In this document: piece by piece, positions 32,726-41,902 of the stretch | Layout: the number at the start of each line of letters is the position of its first letter | How positions within the stretch are numbered: position 1 is the first letter of the stretch | Source of the DNA: UPXZ01 sp018055865 | GTDB taxonomy: Bacteria > Bacteroidota > Bacteroidia > Bacteroidales > Paludibacteraceae | Assembly (NCBI GenBank): GCA_964292695.1 | Contig: CAXYWB010000001.1 | Location: 40,369-104,368 of the forward strand | DNA length: 64,000 nt | Direction of reading: 5' to 3' | Notes under the pieces: model-generated | What the model was told of the DNA's origin: nothing | The model's input: the letters and a program-made list of their open reading frames with translations, nothing else | Database searches by the model: none | Program-made: the position numbers and the translations under genes

Positions 32726-33442
32726 TTACTTTTCACTTGCAGTTGCCGTTTGAAGCGGCAATGTAAGCATTTCCGGGTTGGCTATTTTCCAGCGGTTGGC
32801 AGCTACCATTTCGGTAAGTACAGTACGCATTTGCTCGGCCGCAATTTTTTTCAAACCGCTTTGTAAAGCAGCTTGTTCTACTTGCTTTTTGCCCTGAATT
32901 TGAATTTTGTCCAAATCATCCCGGTTGATAAAATTGAAAAGGTCTTCTTCGAAATAATAATATTTGAAATCCGGTTCAAGTGAAAGAATTTCCGGCTCGG
33001 GGAAAGCAATGATTTTCAGGTTTTTACTTTCTTCGTCCACTTCCCATTTACATTTTTCAAAATCATACCCTATCAGAACCTTTGCTTTTACTATTACCAG
33101 TGCTTTCTTGGTGGATGGAATGAACTTGAGAAGTTTTTTGGTCTGTTCGTAGTTGTAAATTTCCTGAAATTGACCTTCGGCACAAACGATTTTGAAGACT
33201 TTGCGCATACTTTCAACCACTGTGTGCGAATTTTCAGCAGAAATTTCGGTCTGTTTTCCCGACAGAAGTTTTAAGATCAGAAATACGATTATTCCTCCTA
33301 AAATGAGGCCTAACACCATCATTCCCATTGTGTTGGAGCCTCCGCCGGCAGCCGGTTTGATAAAAACAGAATAAAGATAAGCCGCTAAAAAAAGGCCTGA
33401 AACGACTATGGCGATATATCCGAATGTTTTGAAACTTTTCAT
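32726..33442 (-). CDS. DUF4230 family protein
   Basis: The 238-residue protein has two N-terminal hydrophobic helices (about 10-28 and 40-60) and then a soluble domain that I recognise as DUF4230. Conserved-looking segments are RKVFKIVCAEGQFQEIYNYE, KALVIVKAKVLIGYDFEKCKWEVDEESKNLKI and the helix GKKQVEQAALQSGLKKIAAEQMRTVLTEM. No enzymatic motif is seen. The domain probably lies on one side of the inner membrane, with the first two helices as anchor. Function is unknown. The gene stands alone, with the riboswitch region downstream and a terminator hairpin upstream from the next gene. Confidence 0.82.
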   Translation of the reverse strand: MKSFKTFGYIAIVVSGLFLAAYLYSVFIKPAAGGGSNTMGMMVLGLILGGIIVFLILKLLSGKQTEISAENSHTVVESMRKVFKIVCAEGQFQEIYNYEQTKKLLKFIPSTKKALVIVKAKVLIGYDFEKCKWEVDEESKNLKIIAFPEPEILSLEPDFKYYYFEEDLFNFINRDDLDKIQIQGKKQVEQAALQSGLKKIAAEQMRTVLTEMVAANRWKIANPEMLTLPLQTATASEK

Positions 33443-33624
33443 TTTTTCACACTTATTATTTTAATTCTCACAAAACCCGCACCAAATTTTGTTGCCGGAT
33501 TTTCCTTCCACATTTTTTTTGACTTTTACAGCCTGACAGTTTTACCTGTTCATGTAGCTACAAATGTATTAAGAATAAATGGAAAAATGTTATCAACCAG
33601 CCCAATAACAGCAGAAAAATTTTA

Positions 33625-33668
33625 GTTAAAAACAAAACATCCCGTAGAAATCGGATTCTGCGGGATGT
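33625..33668 (-). terminator. Rho-independent terminator after the 203-residue lipoprotein gene
   Basis: ACATCCCG and AGAA from 33637 pair with the complementary arm ending at 33668 (about 12 bp with one mismatch). On the minus strand TTTTGTTTTT follows. Confidence 0.85.
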
Positions 33669-33696
33669 GATTGAGATTTTTTGAAGAATAACGTAA

Positions 33697-34308
33697 TTAT
33701 TGTAAACTGTAAAAGTTTTCGTAACCAAATCCCAGATCAAATCGACCGCTCGAAATCGTTATCGGATCATTTCCTCTGAAAGTCTGGAAGTAAAAAGTTC
33801 CCGAGAGAATGGTCTTGGTCAGTTCTTTGTCCACAAATAGTTTCTGAACACGAATAAATTTGAGTTCGCCGGCTATGATTTTCGGGGCTGAAGTTGTACC
33901 GTTTTCTGTCAGTTCCACCAGGCAATTGTCCGACTGAAGATTGAAACTTTTTCCGTTCAACGAAATCAAATCCGAGAAAACGGAAGGAGCGTATCCGGGA
34001 ATGCAGAATTTCAGTGAAACCGGTTGCGGCTGGTTGTTCGAAGGGCTGATTTTGCCGTTCAGAATCAAACTGAATGTGTCGGGATTTACAATAATTTTTG
34101 CAGGCACGCTTACCATATCCGAAACGAAAGGTACCCGATCAATGTATGCTCCGAACGTGTTGTAGCCCCATTCGGAATAAACAGGAAGTCCAGGATTGGT
34201 TACATCTTCAATGAAAATGGACTTATTCAAATGATAATCCTCGTTGGAGCAACCGGCCGAAAAGAGTAAAAAGATACTCAGAAATGGCAGTATAATCGTA
34301 TTTTTCAT
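33697..34308 (-). CDS. Lipoprotein of unknown function
   Basis: The 203-residue product has a lipobox (FLLFSAGC, C20) and a beta-rich body with one recognisable feature, a FYFQTFRGNDPITISSGRFDLGFGYENF end. The body has alternating strand/turn patterns like small outer-membrane lipoproteins of Bacteroidota (DUF-type, such as those with two IgG-like folds). I do not recognise the family. It lies 32 nt after the beta-barrel gene at 34341 on the same strand, with a terminator right after it, so the two form one unit. Confidence 0.78.
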   Translation of the reverse strand: MKNTIILPFLSIFLLFSAGCSNEDYHLNKSIFIEDVTNPGLPVYSEWGYNTFGAYIDRVPFVSDMVSVPAKIIVNPDTFSLILNGKISPSNNQPQPVSLKFCIPGYAPSVFSDLISLNGKSFNLQSDNCLVELTENGTTSAPKIIAGELKFIRVQKLFVDKELTKTILSGTFYFQTFRGNDPITISSGRFDLGFGYENFYSLQ

Positions 34309-34340
34309 TTTTTTTAATTTTTAGGCAGCACAGACTTATC

Positions 34341-35108
34341 TTATTTCTTTTTATGAAATGGGAATAACACGGACAACTGAAATCCCGAAAACTTGCCGGG
34401 AGTAATTTGCGTCAGGTTATTTTGTGTCAGAAATCGGGAAGGGAGCAACCATTCGAGATTGACGTGTGTACCCCTCAACGATTCCCATCTTACACCTATT
34501 GCTCCGTAAAACGTTGAATACATGTTGTTTGGGTTCACTTGATTCGTGTTGAGAATTTCTTCTCCGTATGGTTTCATGCTTTCGGATATAAATTCAATAG
34601 CTTTTTTCGAATTTAGTTTAATACCGGCTTCTGTTCCTATTTTACCGTAAATGCCCACATTACTAATCTGAATGGGAACATATTTCAATTCTAACGGAAT
34701 ACTCAGATAATGAACCGTTTCGCTTAGAGTTTTAACACGTGCATATTCTGTGGCTGATGCATCCGATTTGTAACGAAGAAAGAAATATTCGTCGTTAATG
34801 CCTCCGCTCAGATAGCTGTCTAACTGAGTGAATCTGACCCCCGAAGCCACACTAAGTCTGTTTCGGTTGAATGTCAATTCCGGTTTAATGCCGAAATAGG
34901 CAATGGATGAGACGTTGTTCACGCTCGAAGTGTACATACTATAGCCGGAGTAGGGGCTGATATCCTGGCGCACCGACCAGTTTTCACTCAACTGACCGGA
35001 CACAGTGGCACCGCTAAACTCAAATCCGAGTAAAAACCGGTGATTTTGCTGAGCTATTAAAGAAGTAACCAGAAGAAGTGAAACCACTATGAATCCTGTT
35101 TTTCTCAT
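34341..35108 (-). CDS. Outer-membrane beta-barrel protein (PorT-like / OMP_b-brl type)
   Basis: The 255-residue protein has a signal peptide (1-19, cleaved near IAQQ) and about eight amphipathic strands, e.g. NVGIYGKIGTEAGIKL and GAIGVRWESLRGTHVNLEWL, ending FQLSVLFPFHKKK. This is the common small beta-barrel of Bacteroidota. A TATCTTTG box at 35143-35150 gives a leader of about 28 nt to the ATG at 35108. It shares a unit with the lipoprotein at 33697. Role unknown. Confidence 0.83.
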   Translation of the reverse strand: MRKTGFIVVSLLLVTSLIAQQNHRFLLGFEFSGATVSGQLSENWSVRQDISPYSGYSMYTSSVNNVSSIAYFGIKPELTFNRNRLSVASGVRFTQLDSYLSGGINDEYFFLRYKSDASATEYARVKTLSETVHYLSIPLELKYVPIQISNVGIYGKIGTEAGIKLNSKKAIEFISESMKPYGEEILNTNQVNPNNMYSTFYGAIGVRWESLRGTHVNLEWLLPSRFLTQNNLTQITPGKFSGFQLSVLFPFHKKK

Positions 35109-35142
35109 ATATTTTTGACTTTGGGCTGATGGTTATTTTTTG

Positions 35143-35150
35143 CAAAGATA
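35143..35150 (-). promoter_or_regulatory. -7 box of the beta-barrel/lipoprotein unit
   Basis: TATCTTTG on the minus strand is an exact TAnnTTTG match, 34 nt before ATG 35108. It lies inside a 65-codon frame at 35105-35302, which argues against that frame being a gene. Confidence 0.6.
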
Positions 35151-35511
35151 TTATATTGTTTCACTCGCTGAAATTTTCTATTTATTGAAGAAATAACAAC
35201 AGACCAGAAACCTGTGGGTTTTTCGTAAAAAGGATCGTTTATGCTTGCTTTAGTGCAGCTTTTAAGACCTATAATTAACAGAATGATCAGACTTGTAAGC
35301 ATGGGTGAGGTTTAGGATTTCAAGTACGAAGTGACTTCATATCTATAAGATGGATTTTTCAGACAAAACGCTGCATTCAGGGTGAGTTAAATATTGTTAA
35401 AGTTTTTTTATCTCCATGATCGGTCAAATTTCCTCCAATCCTCCTTTTACCTATGACTCGGAAAACGAATCTATTTTAAGGGGTTTTGGAGGATAAAGAA
35501 AATTTCTTTAC
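35151..35511. other. Intergenic region between divergent beta-barrel and TerB/DnaJ genes
   Basis: No gene is supported. The stretch holds the divergent promoters at its two ends. A GTTAAAG run and an AT-rich centre are all else I see. Confidence 0.4.
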
Positions 35512-35519
35512 TATCTTTG
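35485..35519 (+). promoter_or_regulatory. Promoter of TerB/DnaJ-domain gene
   Basis: TTTG at 35485-35488 and TATCTTTG at 35512-35519 are separated by 23 nt, slightly longer than the usual 19-21. The ATG at 35607 leaves a leader of about 80 nt. Confidence 0.55.
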
Positions 35520-35606
35520 TACATTCATTATTTAATCAAAATAACACGGACTATTAGTGCATGCTTGCTTTAGCGGCTTATATATAATAGTTTAAAGGCT
35601 AAAGGG

Positions 35607-36368
35607 ATGGCAGGTTTTACAAAATGGATTACAGGTGGATTGGGCTTTGTGCTGGGAGGCCCGATCGGAGGTTTGATAGGATTTGCTATCGGATCGCTTA
35701 TTGATGGATCTGCCGGACTTGTCAATTACGGCGAATATCAGGAACAAACTCAGCGGGGCAGAAACCCTCACAGCAGAACTGCCGAAGGTGATTTCAAAAT
35801 TAGTCTTCTGGTATTGATAGCTTGTGTAATGAAAGCCGACGGAAGCCCCAAAAAGCAGGAACTGGACGTTGCCAAGCGATTTTTGCTTGCTAATTTTGGT
35901 GAGGATGGAGCGCTGGAAGCACTGCAAATTCTGAAAAATCTTCTGAGACAAGACATCAACGATGTAGAAGTGGCCAGACAGATAAATTATGCGATGAACT
36001 ATGCATCCAAACTGGAATTGATTCATCTATTGTTTGAAATTGCATATGCCGACGGTGCCGAAAATCAGTATGAACTGACTGTAATTCAGCGTATTTCGTG
36101 GAATCTGGGCGTAAGCAATCTCGATTTCGATGCATTGAAAGCTCCTTATAACCGCACTAAGGACGTAAACTGGGCTTACGCAGCACTGGAATTGAAGCCT
36201 ACGGCCACCGACGATGAAATTAAAAAGGCCTACCGCACGATGGCAAAGAAATATCATCCGGACACAGTGGCCAATCTCGGAGAAGAGATAAAGAAAAAAG
36301 CGACCGAGAAATTCCGATCGGTAAATGAAGCATACGAGGAGCTGAAAAAGCAACGGGGATTAAAATAA
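35607..36368 (+). CDS. TerB-like and J-domain protein (DjlA-like)
   Basis: The 253-residue protein begins with a glycine-rich hydrophobic segment (GGLGFVLGGPIGGLIGFAIGSLIDG, residues 10-34). A TerB-like helical domain follows at about 60-175 (LIACVMKADGSPKKQELDVAKRFL and FEIAYADGAENQYELTVIQRIS, each with the D-G acidic loop). A J domain ends it (188-250) with HPD at 217-219. The HPD motif means it can stimulate a DnaK-type chaperone. Layout matches DjlA-like co-chaperones, which are membrane-anchored by the glycine-rich segment. Its cellular client is unknown. It stands alone with its own promoter. Confidence 0.92.
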   Translation: MAGFTKWITGGLGFVLGGPIGGLIGFAIGSLIDGSAGLVNYGEYQEQTQRGRNPHSRTAEGDFKISLLVLIACVMKADGSPKKQELDVAKRFLLANFGEDGALEALQILKNLLRQDINDVEVARQINYAMNYASKLELIHLLFEIAYADGAENQYELTVIQRISWNLGVSNLDFDALKAPYNRTKDVNWAYAALELKPTATDDEIKKAYRTMAKKYHPDTVANLGEEIKKKATEKFRSVNEAYEELKKQRGLK

Positions 36369-36578
36369 ATATGCTCCGTAAATCCGGTGACAGTTGGCAT
36401 ACAAGCAACAAGAGGTGCTTTTAAATGGTTGGGGTGAATATCGTTTGCGGCTTTGGAGGAGTTAATATCACATTCTTTATTCTATTAGCTAATTAGTATG
36501 TTTTGTCCAAAGATATAAAAATAGCTAAAATTTTAACAAATGCAACAAATTTCCCTTTCAGGGGTTAGGGGCAGTAAT
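36369..36578 (+). other. Leader region of cysS
   Basis: No gene seen. A minus-strand TATCTTTG at 36508-36515 has no gene behind it. TATGTTTTG at 36498-36506 on the plus strand is one base longer than consensus and could start the cysS transcript. Confidence 0.3.
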
Positions 36579-38039
36579 ATGAGTTTATACATTTACAATA
36601 CTTTATCACGCTCGAAAGAGCTTTTCGTCCCGCTTCATGCACCGAATGTGGGTATGTATGTGTGCGGACCCACGGTGTATGGCAATCCGCATCTGGGACA
36701 TGCACGTCCGGCCATTACGTTCGATGTGCTGTTTCGGTATTTGAAATATCTTGGCTACAAAGTTCGCTACGTTAGAAATATTACCGATGTAGGCCATCTG
36801 GAAAATGATGCCGACGAAGGTGAAGATAAAATCGGCAAAAAAGCCCGACTCGAAGAACTCGAACCGATGGAAATAGTTGATTATTATACACTTCGCTATC
36901 ACAAGGCGATGGAAATGCTGAATGTGCTTCCTCCAAGCATCGAGCCGAAAGCATCGGGACATATTTTGGAACAGATTGAATTTGTGGAAAAAATTCTGAG
37001 TGCAGGATTTGCATATGAAAGCGATGGTTCCGTTTATTTTGATGTTGTAAAATACAATCAGAAATACAACTATGGTAAACTTTCCGGAAGAAATATCGAC
37101 GAATTGCTTGAAACAACCCGAACACTTGACGGACAAAATGAAAAACGCCGTTCGGTAGATTTTGCACTTTGGAAAAAAGCGTCGCCCGAACATATTATGC
37201 GTTGGAAAGCACCCTGGAGCGTAGGTTTTCCGGGTTGGCACATGGAATGTTCGGCAATGGCAACCAGGTATCTGGGTGAAGAATTTGATATTCACGGCGG
37301 CGGAATGGATTTGATGTTTCCGCATCACGAGTGTGAAATAGCTCAGAATCAGGCAGGACTTGGCAAAAGCAGTGTGAAATATTGGATGCACAACAATATG
37401 ATAACCATCGGCGGACAGAAAATGGGAAAATCGCTCGGAAACTTTATTACGCTGGATGAATTTTTCACCGGAAATCATCCGCTACTTTCCAGACCGTTCA
37501 GTCCGATGACCATCCGTTTTTTTATTTTGCAGGCACAATACCGAAGCACAGTTGATTTCAGCAGCGAGGCGCTGGAAGCCTCCGAAAAAGGCCTGGAGCG
37601 CATGATGGAAGGTTACGCTCGCTTACAAAATCTCTCCCACAGCGAAACGTCATCGATAGAAATTAGTAATCTTCGCCAGAAATGCGAAGAAGCAATGAAC
37701 GACGACCTGAATACACCGATTGTAATTTCGTATCTGTTTGATAATCTAAGAATTATAAATTCTGTGCACGATGGGAAAGAAACTTTGTCGCAATCCGATT
37801 TGCATGAATTGAAATCCGTTTTCAATCTTTTCATCGAAGAAATTTTAGGGCTTCAAACTACCGAAACTGTTTCTGAAGTGCTTGATGCTTACAAAAAAGC
37901 TGTTGATTTGTTGCTCAATATCCGATTGGAAGCCAAGAAAAATAAAGACTGGTCGACATCCGACAAAATACGCAACGAGCTTACAGCGCTCGGCTTCGAA
38001 ATAAAAGATACGAAGGAGGGATTTGAGTGGAAGATATAA
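36579..38039 (+). CDS. cysS: Cysteinyl-tRNA synthetase
   Basis: The 486-residue enzyme charges tRNA-Cys. It has C29 (first zinc ligand) in YVCGPTVYG, HLGH (HIGH motif) at 38-41, a second zinc ligand region PGWHMECSAMA, HGGGMDLMFPHHECEIAQ, and KMGKSLGN (KMSKS-type). The helical anticodon domain occupies the last 130 residues. The frame is open back to 36540. ATG 36579 fits family N-termini (SLYIYNTLSRSKELF). The single-copy tRNA-Cys lies elsewhere in the window (23.9 kb) and is not linked. Confidence 0.97.
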   Translation: MSLYIYNTLSRSKELFVPLHAPNVGMYVCGPTVYGNPHLGHARPAITFDVLFRYLKYLGYKVRYVRNITDVGHLENDADEGEDKIGKKARLEELEPMEIVDYYTLRYHKAMEMLNVLPPSIEPKASGHILEQIEFVEKILSAGFAYESDGSVYFDVVKYNQKYNYGKLSGRNIDELLETTRTLDGQNEKRRSVDFALWKKASPEHIMRWKAPWSVGFPGWHMECSAMATRYLGEEFDIHGGGMDLMFPHHECEIAQNQAGLGKSSVKYWMHNNMITIGGQKMGKSLGNFITLDEFFTGNHPLLSRPFSPMTIRFFILQAQYRSTVDFSSEALEASEKGLERMMEGYARLQNLSHSETSSIEISNLRQKCEEAMNDDLNTPIVISYLFDNLRIINSVHDGKETLSQSDLHELKSVFNLFIEEILGLQTTETVSEVLDAYKKAVDLLLNIRLEAKKNKDWSTSDKIRNELTALGFEIKDTKEGFEWKI

Positions 38040-38185
38040 CTCAAAAGTATATCTCACCGGAGCATCACTGAAAAAATTTAGGCCAAAAGTGGTTTGCTTT
38101 TTCTACTATGGAAATGGATGCAGGCATGATATTTTCAGAAATATCCCAATAAATCACATGAATCAAACTAATCAAAGTTCAGACA

Positions 38186-38521
38186 ATGGAAACAACAAGA
38201 CAACAAAAAATAGCCCGAATGCTTCAGAAAGAGCTGGGTGATATTTTTCTTCATTATGCACGCGAAATGCAGGGTACTCTTATCAGTGTCACTGCCGTAA
38301 CTATCAGTCCCGACCTCAGCGTGGCTCGGGCCAGATTGAGCATTTTTCCAAGTGAAAAATCCAAAGAAGTAATCGAAAAGATTAACGGAGAATCAAAATC
38401 CATTCGGTTTGAATTGGGTAAACGTGTACGATTTCAGTTGCGGATAATTCCCGAACTCTTTTTTCACGTTGACGACAGCCTGGATTATCTTGAAAATATC
38501 GACAACTTGCTGAAACAATAA
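38186..38521 (+). CDS. rbfA: Ribosome-binding factor A
   Basis: The 111-residue protein is a KH-like fold 30S assembly factor that helps 16S rRNA maturation. Family features are RQQKIARMLQKELGDIFLH at the start, VTISPDLSVARARLSIFPS in the middle, and LRIIPELFFHVDDSLDY at the end. Length is normal. It precedes a LolE-like permease gene on the same strand after 147 nt, with a weak hairpin at 38528-38544 between them. This pairing is common in Bacteroidales. Confidence 0.96.
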   Translation: METTRQQKIARMLQKELGDIFLHYAREMQGTLISVTAVTISPDLSVARARLSIFPSEKSKEVIEKINGESKSIRFELGKRVRFQLRIIPELFFHVDDSLDYLENIDNLLKQ

Positions 38522-38527
38522 CCACCG

Positions 38528-38544
38528 ACTCCCAAAGCGGGAGT
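38528..38544 (+). terminator. Weak hairpin after rbfA
   Basis: ACTCCC (38528-38533) pairs with GGGAGT (38539-38544). Only TTTG follows, so termination is likely partial. Confidence 0.4.
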
Positions 38545-38668
38545 TTGATCAGGTTATCAGAAGATGAGAATCATTGAAGTTTTAAAAAAATTACACATTC
38601 TTTCAATAAAATGAATTCATCCTGCACTTTTTTCCGTAAGTGGTTATTAGCAGGGCATTTCAGAAAAT

Positions 38669-39904
38669 ATGGACAACCAAAAATTTGCCGTTTGGGTAGC
38701 TAAGCGGTATCTTTTTTCCCGAAAATCACACAATGCTATAAATGTGATATCGGGAATTTCGGCTGCAGGTGTATCTATCGGTACAGCTGCGCTGATTTGT
38801 GTTTTGTCTGTTTTCAATGGATTCGGAACATTGATTCAGAATATGTTTTCAGCGTTTGATCCGGATCTGAAGATTTCGCTTGTGGAAGGAAAGACTTTTG
38901 ATGCCAATTCATCCCGGTTTCAACAGATAAAAAAGGGGAAATCGGTGGCCAGTTACGCCGAAGTGATTGAAGAAACGGCTTTACTTAGCTTCAATGACCG
39001 GCAGATGCCTGCCAGAATAATGGGCGTGAGCGAAAGTTTTAACAAGGTTACAAAAATTGACAGCATCATGTACGATGGCAGATTTCTGTTGTTCGATGGC
39101 GCATTTGAACGTACCGTAATCGGAATTGGAGTGGCCAATAAGTTGGGAATGAATGCTCAAATGATAACTCCTCTTCAGATACTTGCCCCCAAAAGAACCG
39201 TCCGGATTAATATGGTGCGGCCTGAAAACAGTTTCAATCCTGCATCTGCGTATATTTCAGGTGTTTTTGTAGTCAATCAACCCGAATACGATGACGAGTA
39301 TGTACTCACTTCGCTAAACCTAGCCCGTGAATTATTTGAGTATGACCAGAATACTGTTTCGAGCCTGGAGCTGAAAATAAAGCCGGGAGTCAGTGTGCAG
39401 AAAACCAAATCGGAAATCAGACAAATACTTGGCGATAACTTCAAAGTACTGGATAAATACGAACAACAGGAGGATTTTTTCAAAATTACAAAAATGGAGA
39501 AATGGATTACCTATCTCATTCTATGTTTTATATTGCTTATTGCCACCTTCAACATTATCGGATCCCTCTCCATGCTGATTCTCGAGAAAAAAGATGACAT
39601 TCAAATTCTTAGAAGTCTGGGCGCAGACGAGAAACTGATAAAACGAATATTCTTATTCGAAGGTTGGATGATATCGCTTTTAGGAGCGTCGTTGGGTATT
39701 GCTTTGGGAATAGTAGTGATTTTGATCCAGCAGCATTTCGGCATCTTGAAACTTGGCGGCGATAATTACGTTGTGGATGCTTATCCGGTAGTATTATTAT
39801 TCTCAGATGTTCTCATTTCTTTTGTCAGCGTCCTGATTATGGGATTTCTGGCGGCTCTTTATCCCGTAAAATACATTTCAGTAAGTAATAAAGATGAAGT
39901 ATAA
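38669..39904 (+). CDS. ABC transporter permease, LolC/LolE (FtsX) type
   Basis: The 411-residue inner-membrane protein has an N-terminal helix (about 22-45 GISAAGVSIGTAALICVLSVFNGF), a large periplasmic domain of the MacB_PCD kind (about 50-270), and three C-terminal helices with FtsX character (e.g. LILCFILLIATFNIIGSLSMLILEKKDDIQILRSLGA). LolC/LolE permeases extract lipoproteins from the inner membrane for transport to the outer membrane. In Bacteroidota such permeases are often encoded apart from the LolD ATPase, as here. The lipoprotein-release role is inferred from family. Confidence 0.88.
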   Translation: MDNQKFAVWVAKRYLFSRKSHNAINVISGISAAGVSIGTAALICVLSVFNGFGTLIQNMFSAFDPDLKISLVEGKTFDANSSRFQQIKKGKSVASYAEVIEETALLSFNDRQMPARIMGVSESFNKVTKIDSIMYDGRFLLFDGAFERTVIGIGVANKLGMNAQMITPLQILAPKRTVRINMVRPENSFNPASAYISGVFVVNQPEYDDEYVLTSLNLARELFEYDQNTVSSLELKIKPGVSVQKTKSEIRQILGDNFKVLDKYEQQEDFFKITKMEKWITYLILCFILLIATFNIIGSLSMLILEKKDDIQILRSLGADEKLIKRIFLFEGWMISLLGASLGIALGIVVILIQQHFGILKLGGDNYVVDAYPVVLLFSDVLISFVSVLIMGFLAALYPVKYISVSNKDEV

Positions 39905-39939
39905 AGCACGTAAAACGAGCACATTTTTTATTTCAGATT

Positions 39940-40617
39940 ATGGAAAATACATTTGAAAATACAACATTAAGAAAGGTGAGAATTTTTAAGAAATCAGTTG
40001 AGAAACTCAGTTTTTGGATTCTTGTAGTCATCACTTTTTTTTCCTGTAAGCCGGTAGAACCGCCCGCGCCATATCAGTACAATGCTGCTCCTGCTTTCAA
40101 ATGGGGATTTGCTGATTTTTACGGGAGTTATTACAGCCATTACGGCAACCCAAATAATACAGTCAGCCTCCATTTATTTACCGGAAATTTATTTTTGAAT
40201 GAAGAAAGTGCATTGGAAGGCACCGGTCAATATCTGATTATGGAAGACATATTCAGTGCTCCTTCAGATACTTTGCTGCCTGCAGGAAATTACCGGGCAG
40301 CCGAAACCGGCGAACCCTTTACATTTTACGCCGGGAAAAAATTTGAAGACAATCGGGAATCCATTCCTTCGGGGGCTTTCATTTATTACATCGAATCGGA
40401 CCCGACAAAATCGAAAATAGCCTACGTAACAGATGGGACAATGAAGATAAATGTCTCTTCAGAAGGAATTTACGATATTCAATGCAATTTTACACTGGAT
40501 GGAAAAACGGAGTTAAAAGGTACATTCAAAAGTGAACTTCCCCATTTCGACAGATTTGCAGTTACGCCTGCAAGTGCCTCAAGGCATAGATTGAAATTAC
40601 AATCACCTGTTAACTAA
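39940..40617 (+). CDS. Lipoprotein of unknown function
   Basis: The 225-residue product has an unusual 25-residue charged N-terminus followed by a hydrophobic segment and a lipobox (VVITFFSC, C36). The body is beta-rich with repeated short strands (GTGQYLIMEDIF, GNYRAAETGEPFTFYAGKKF, GAFIYYIESDPTKSKIAYVTDGTMKINVSSEGIYDIQCNFTLDG). I do not recognise a family. No other start codon gives a shorter signal. It follows the LolE-like gene by 35 nt and is convergent with nadK. Confidence 0.75.
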   Translation: MENTFENTTLRKVRIFKKSVEKLSFWILVVITFFSCKPVEPPAPYQYNAAPAFKWGFADFYGSYYSHYGNPNNTVSLHLFTGNLFLNEESALEGTGQYLIMEDIFSAPSDTLLPAGNYRAAETGEPFTFYAGKKFEDNRESIPSGAFIYYIESDPTKSKIAYVTDGTMKINVSSEGIYDIQCNFTLDGKTELKGTFKSELPHFDRFAVTPASASRHRLKLQSPVN

Positions 40618-40629
40618 CTGATTATGTTA

Positions 40630-40650
40630 ACATCCCGCAGAATCGGATTA
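40630..40650. repeat. Half-copy of the 33.6 kb terminator arm
   Basis: ACATCCCGCAGAATCGGATT at 40630-40649 differs by about one base from one arm and loop of the hairpin at 33637-33668 (reverse-complement reading). It cannot form that hairpin alone. It may be a relic of a shared repeat or chance. Confidence 0.3.
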
Positions 40651-40670
40651 ACCACCCGACAAGCTGTCAA

Positions 40671-41543
40671 TCAATTTCTTACATCTGCTCCCCAAAGCAA
40701 TTTATTTCGCAAGGTATCAAAAAACGTGTGATTCAAGGGTTTAAGAACCTGAATACAGTAATCCGCTTTTTTCAAACGCAGACGGGTGCTGTGATCCAGA
40801 ATTTTTGAACGGCCATCAATGGAAACCAGGTAGCTGTTGCTTCTGCTTATCACATTCATATCTATTTCCCAGTCGTCGGGCACAATAAGTGGACGCACAT
40901 TCAGACTATGCGATGCAACGGGTGAAATCACAAAACTCCTCGCCTGCGGTACCACTATCGGTCCTCCGGCACTCATCGAATAGGCCGTTGAACCTGTTGG
41001 AGTGGAAATAATCAATCCGTCGGCCTGGTAACTGTTGATGAGTTCACCGTTAGCATAAGCATTCACTATTATCATGGAACTACTGTCCTGCTTGGAGATG
41101 GCGATATCGTTGAGAGCATAAGGAGAGTCCAAACGTGTGCCGTCCAGCGTTTGCAATTTCAGCAGACTCCTTTTTTCAATGGTGTATTTATTTTCAAAAA
41201 TGGCTTGCAGCACCGGAATAATTTCATCTTTTGCTACATCGGCCATAAATCCGAGTCGCCCGGTATTGATACCAAGAATAGGAATGTCTTTTCTGTTTAC
41301 ACGGGCAGCGGTATTCAGAAATGTACCGTCACCACCGATACTCAAAGCCAGATCGGCACTGAAATTATCATCCGAAATCAACTCTACCCGATCAAAAGAC
41401 TTGTGATATTTCTCTTCAATGTAAAGTTGCAAATATTCATCCAGCAGCACCACAACATTCAATTGATGAAAAAAATCAACTAATTCGAGCAGCTGATTCT
41501 CCATTTCGGTGCGATGGAGATTGCCAAAAAGGGCAATACGCAT
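40671..41543 (-). CDS. nadK: NAD kinase
   Basis: The 290-residue enzyme makes NADP from NAD and ATP. It has the GGDGT motif (SIGGDGTFLN, about residues 68-77), the downstream GRLGFMADV and ALNDIAISK segments, and the NAD-binding TPTGSTAYSMSAGGPIVVP. The frame opens at another ATG, 41561, but ATG 41543 starts exactly with the family sequence MRIALFGN. It is divergent from pdxJ; this nadK/pdxJ pairing with the exbB-exbD-tonB genes downstream is one I expect in many Bacteroidota. Confidence 0.96.
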   Translation of the reverse strand: MRIALFGNLHRTEMENQLLELVDFFHQLNVVVLLDEYLQLYIEEKYHKSFDRVELISDDNFSADLALSIGGDGTFLNTAARVNRKDIPILGINTGRLGFMADVAKDEIIPVLQAIFENKYTIEKRSLLKLQTLDGTRLDSPYALNDIAISKQDSSSMIIVNAYANGELINSYQADGLIISTPTGSTAYSMSAGGPIVVPQARSFVISPVASHSLNVRPLIVPDDWEIDMNVISRSNSYLVSIDGRSKILDHSTRLRLKKADYCIQVLKPLNHTFFDTLRNKLLWGADVRN

Positions 41544-41561
41544 GGTATGTTTTAGTTCCAT

Positions 41562-41902
41562 TTTAGTATATGTCAGACAATTTATTTTTTAAGTATTCAG
41601 AGGAATTAATCGAGAATTTTCACTTTTCGAACCCCAATAATCTATTCCCATATTCCTGCGATAAAGGTAAATGAAATATCCTGACAACAACATTGGAGGA
41701 AAGGATTTCGGGATTTTAAATCATTAAAAAATACGAAAGAAATGCTGTTTTATACCAATACTTCGTTTTTTTCCGTTAAATTTGCATTCCAATGAGTTTT
41801 TTTAAAGATATACAAAGGAACAAAATGGAATTCAAACACACAAATTTATTTTGAATCCTCTCAGAGAGAAGAAATACGTGTTTTTTTATGTTTTAGAAAA
41901 AG
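41562..41902 (+). promoter_or_regulatory. Divergent control region of nadK and pdxJ
   Basis: No gene is seen in this 341-nt gap. TAAATTTG at 41777-41784 is an exact TAnnTTTG match on the plus strand and could start the pdxJ-exbBD-tonB transcript, giving a leader of about 115 nt. A 20-codon frame from 41793 is not supported. Confidence 0.45.

Noticed and set aside
35105..35302. 65-codon minus-strand frame with a lipoprotein-like start, overlapping the beta-barrel gene by 4 nt
   Set aside because: An exact TATCTTTG promoter box for the beta-barrel gene lies inside it and the C-terminal half has no family-like pattern. The lipobox-like start is probably chance.
36606..37478. 290-codon antisense frame inside cysS
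   Set aside because: It lies wholly opposite a well-supported tRNA synthetase gene and its translation has the Phe/Cys/His-rich look of a reverse-strand shadow.
41793..41855. 20-codon frame upstream of pdxJ
   Set aside because: No coding pattern or conserved feature. A leader peptide is possible but nothing supports it.
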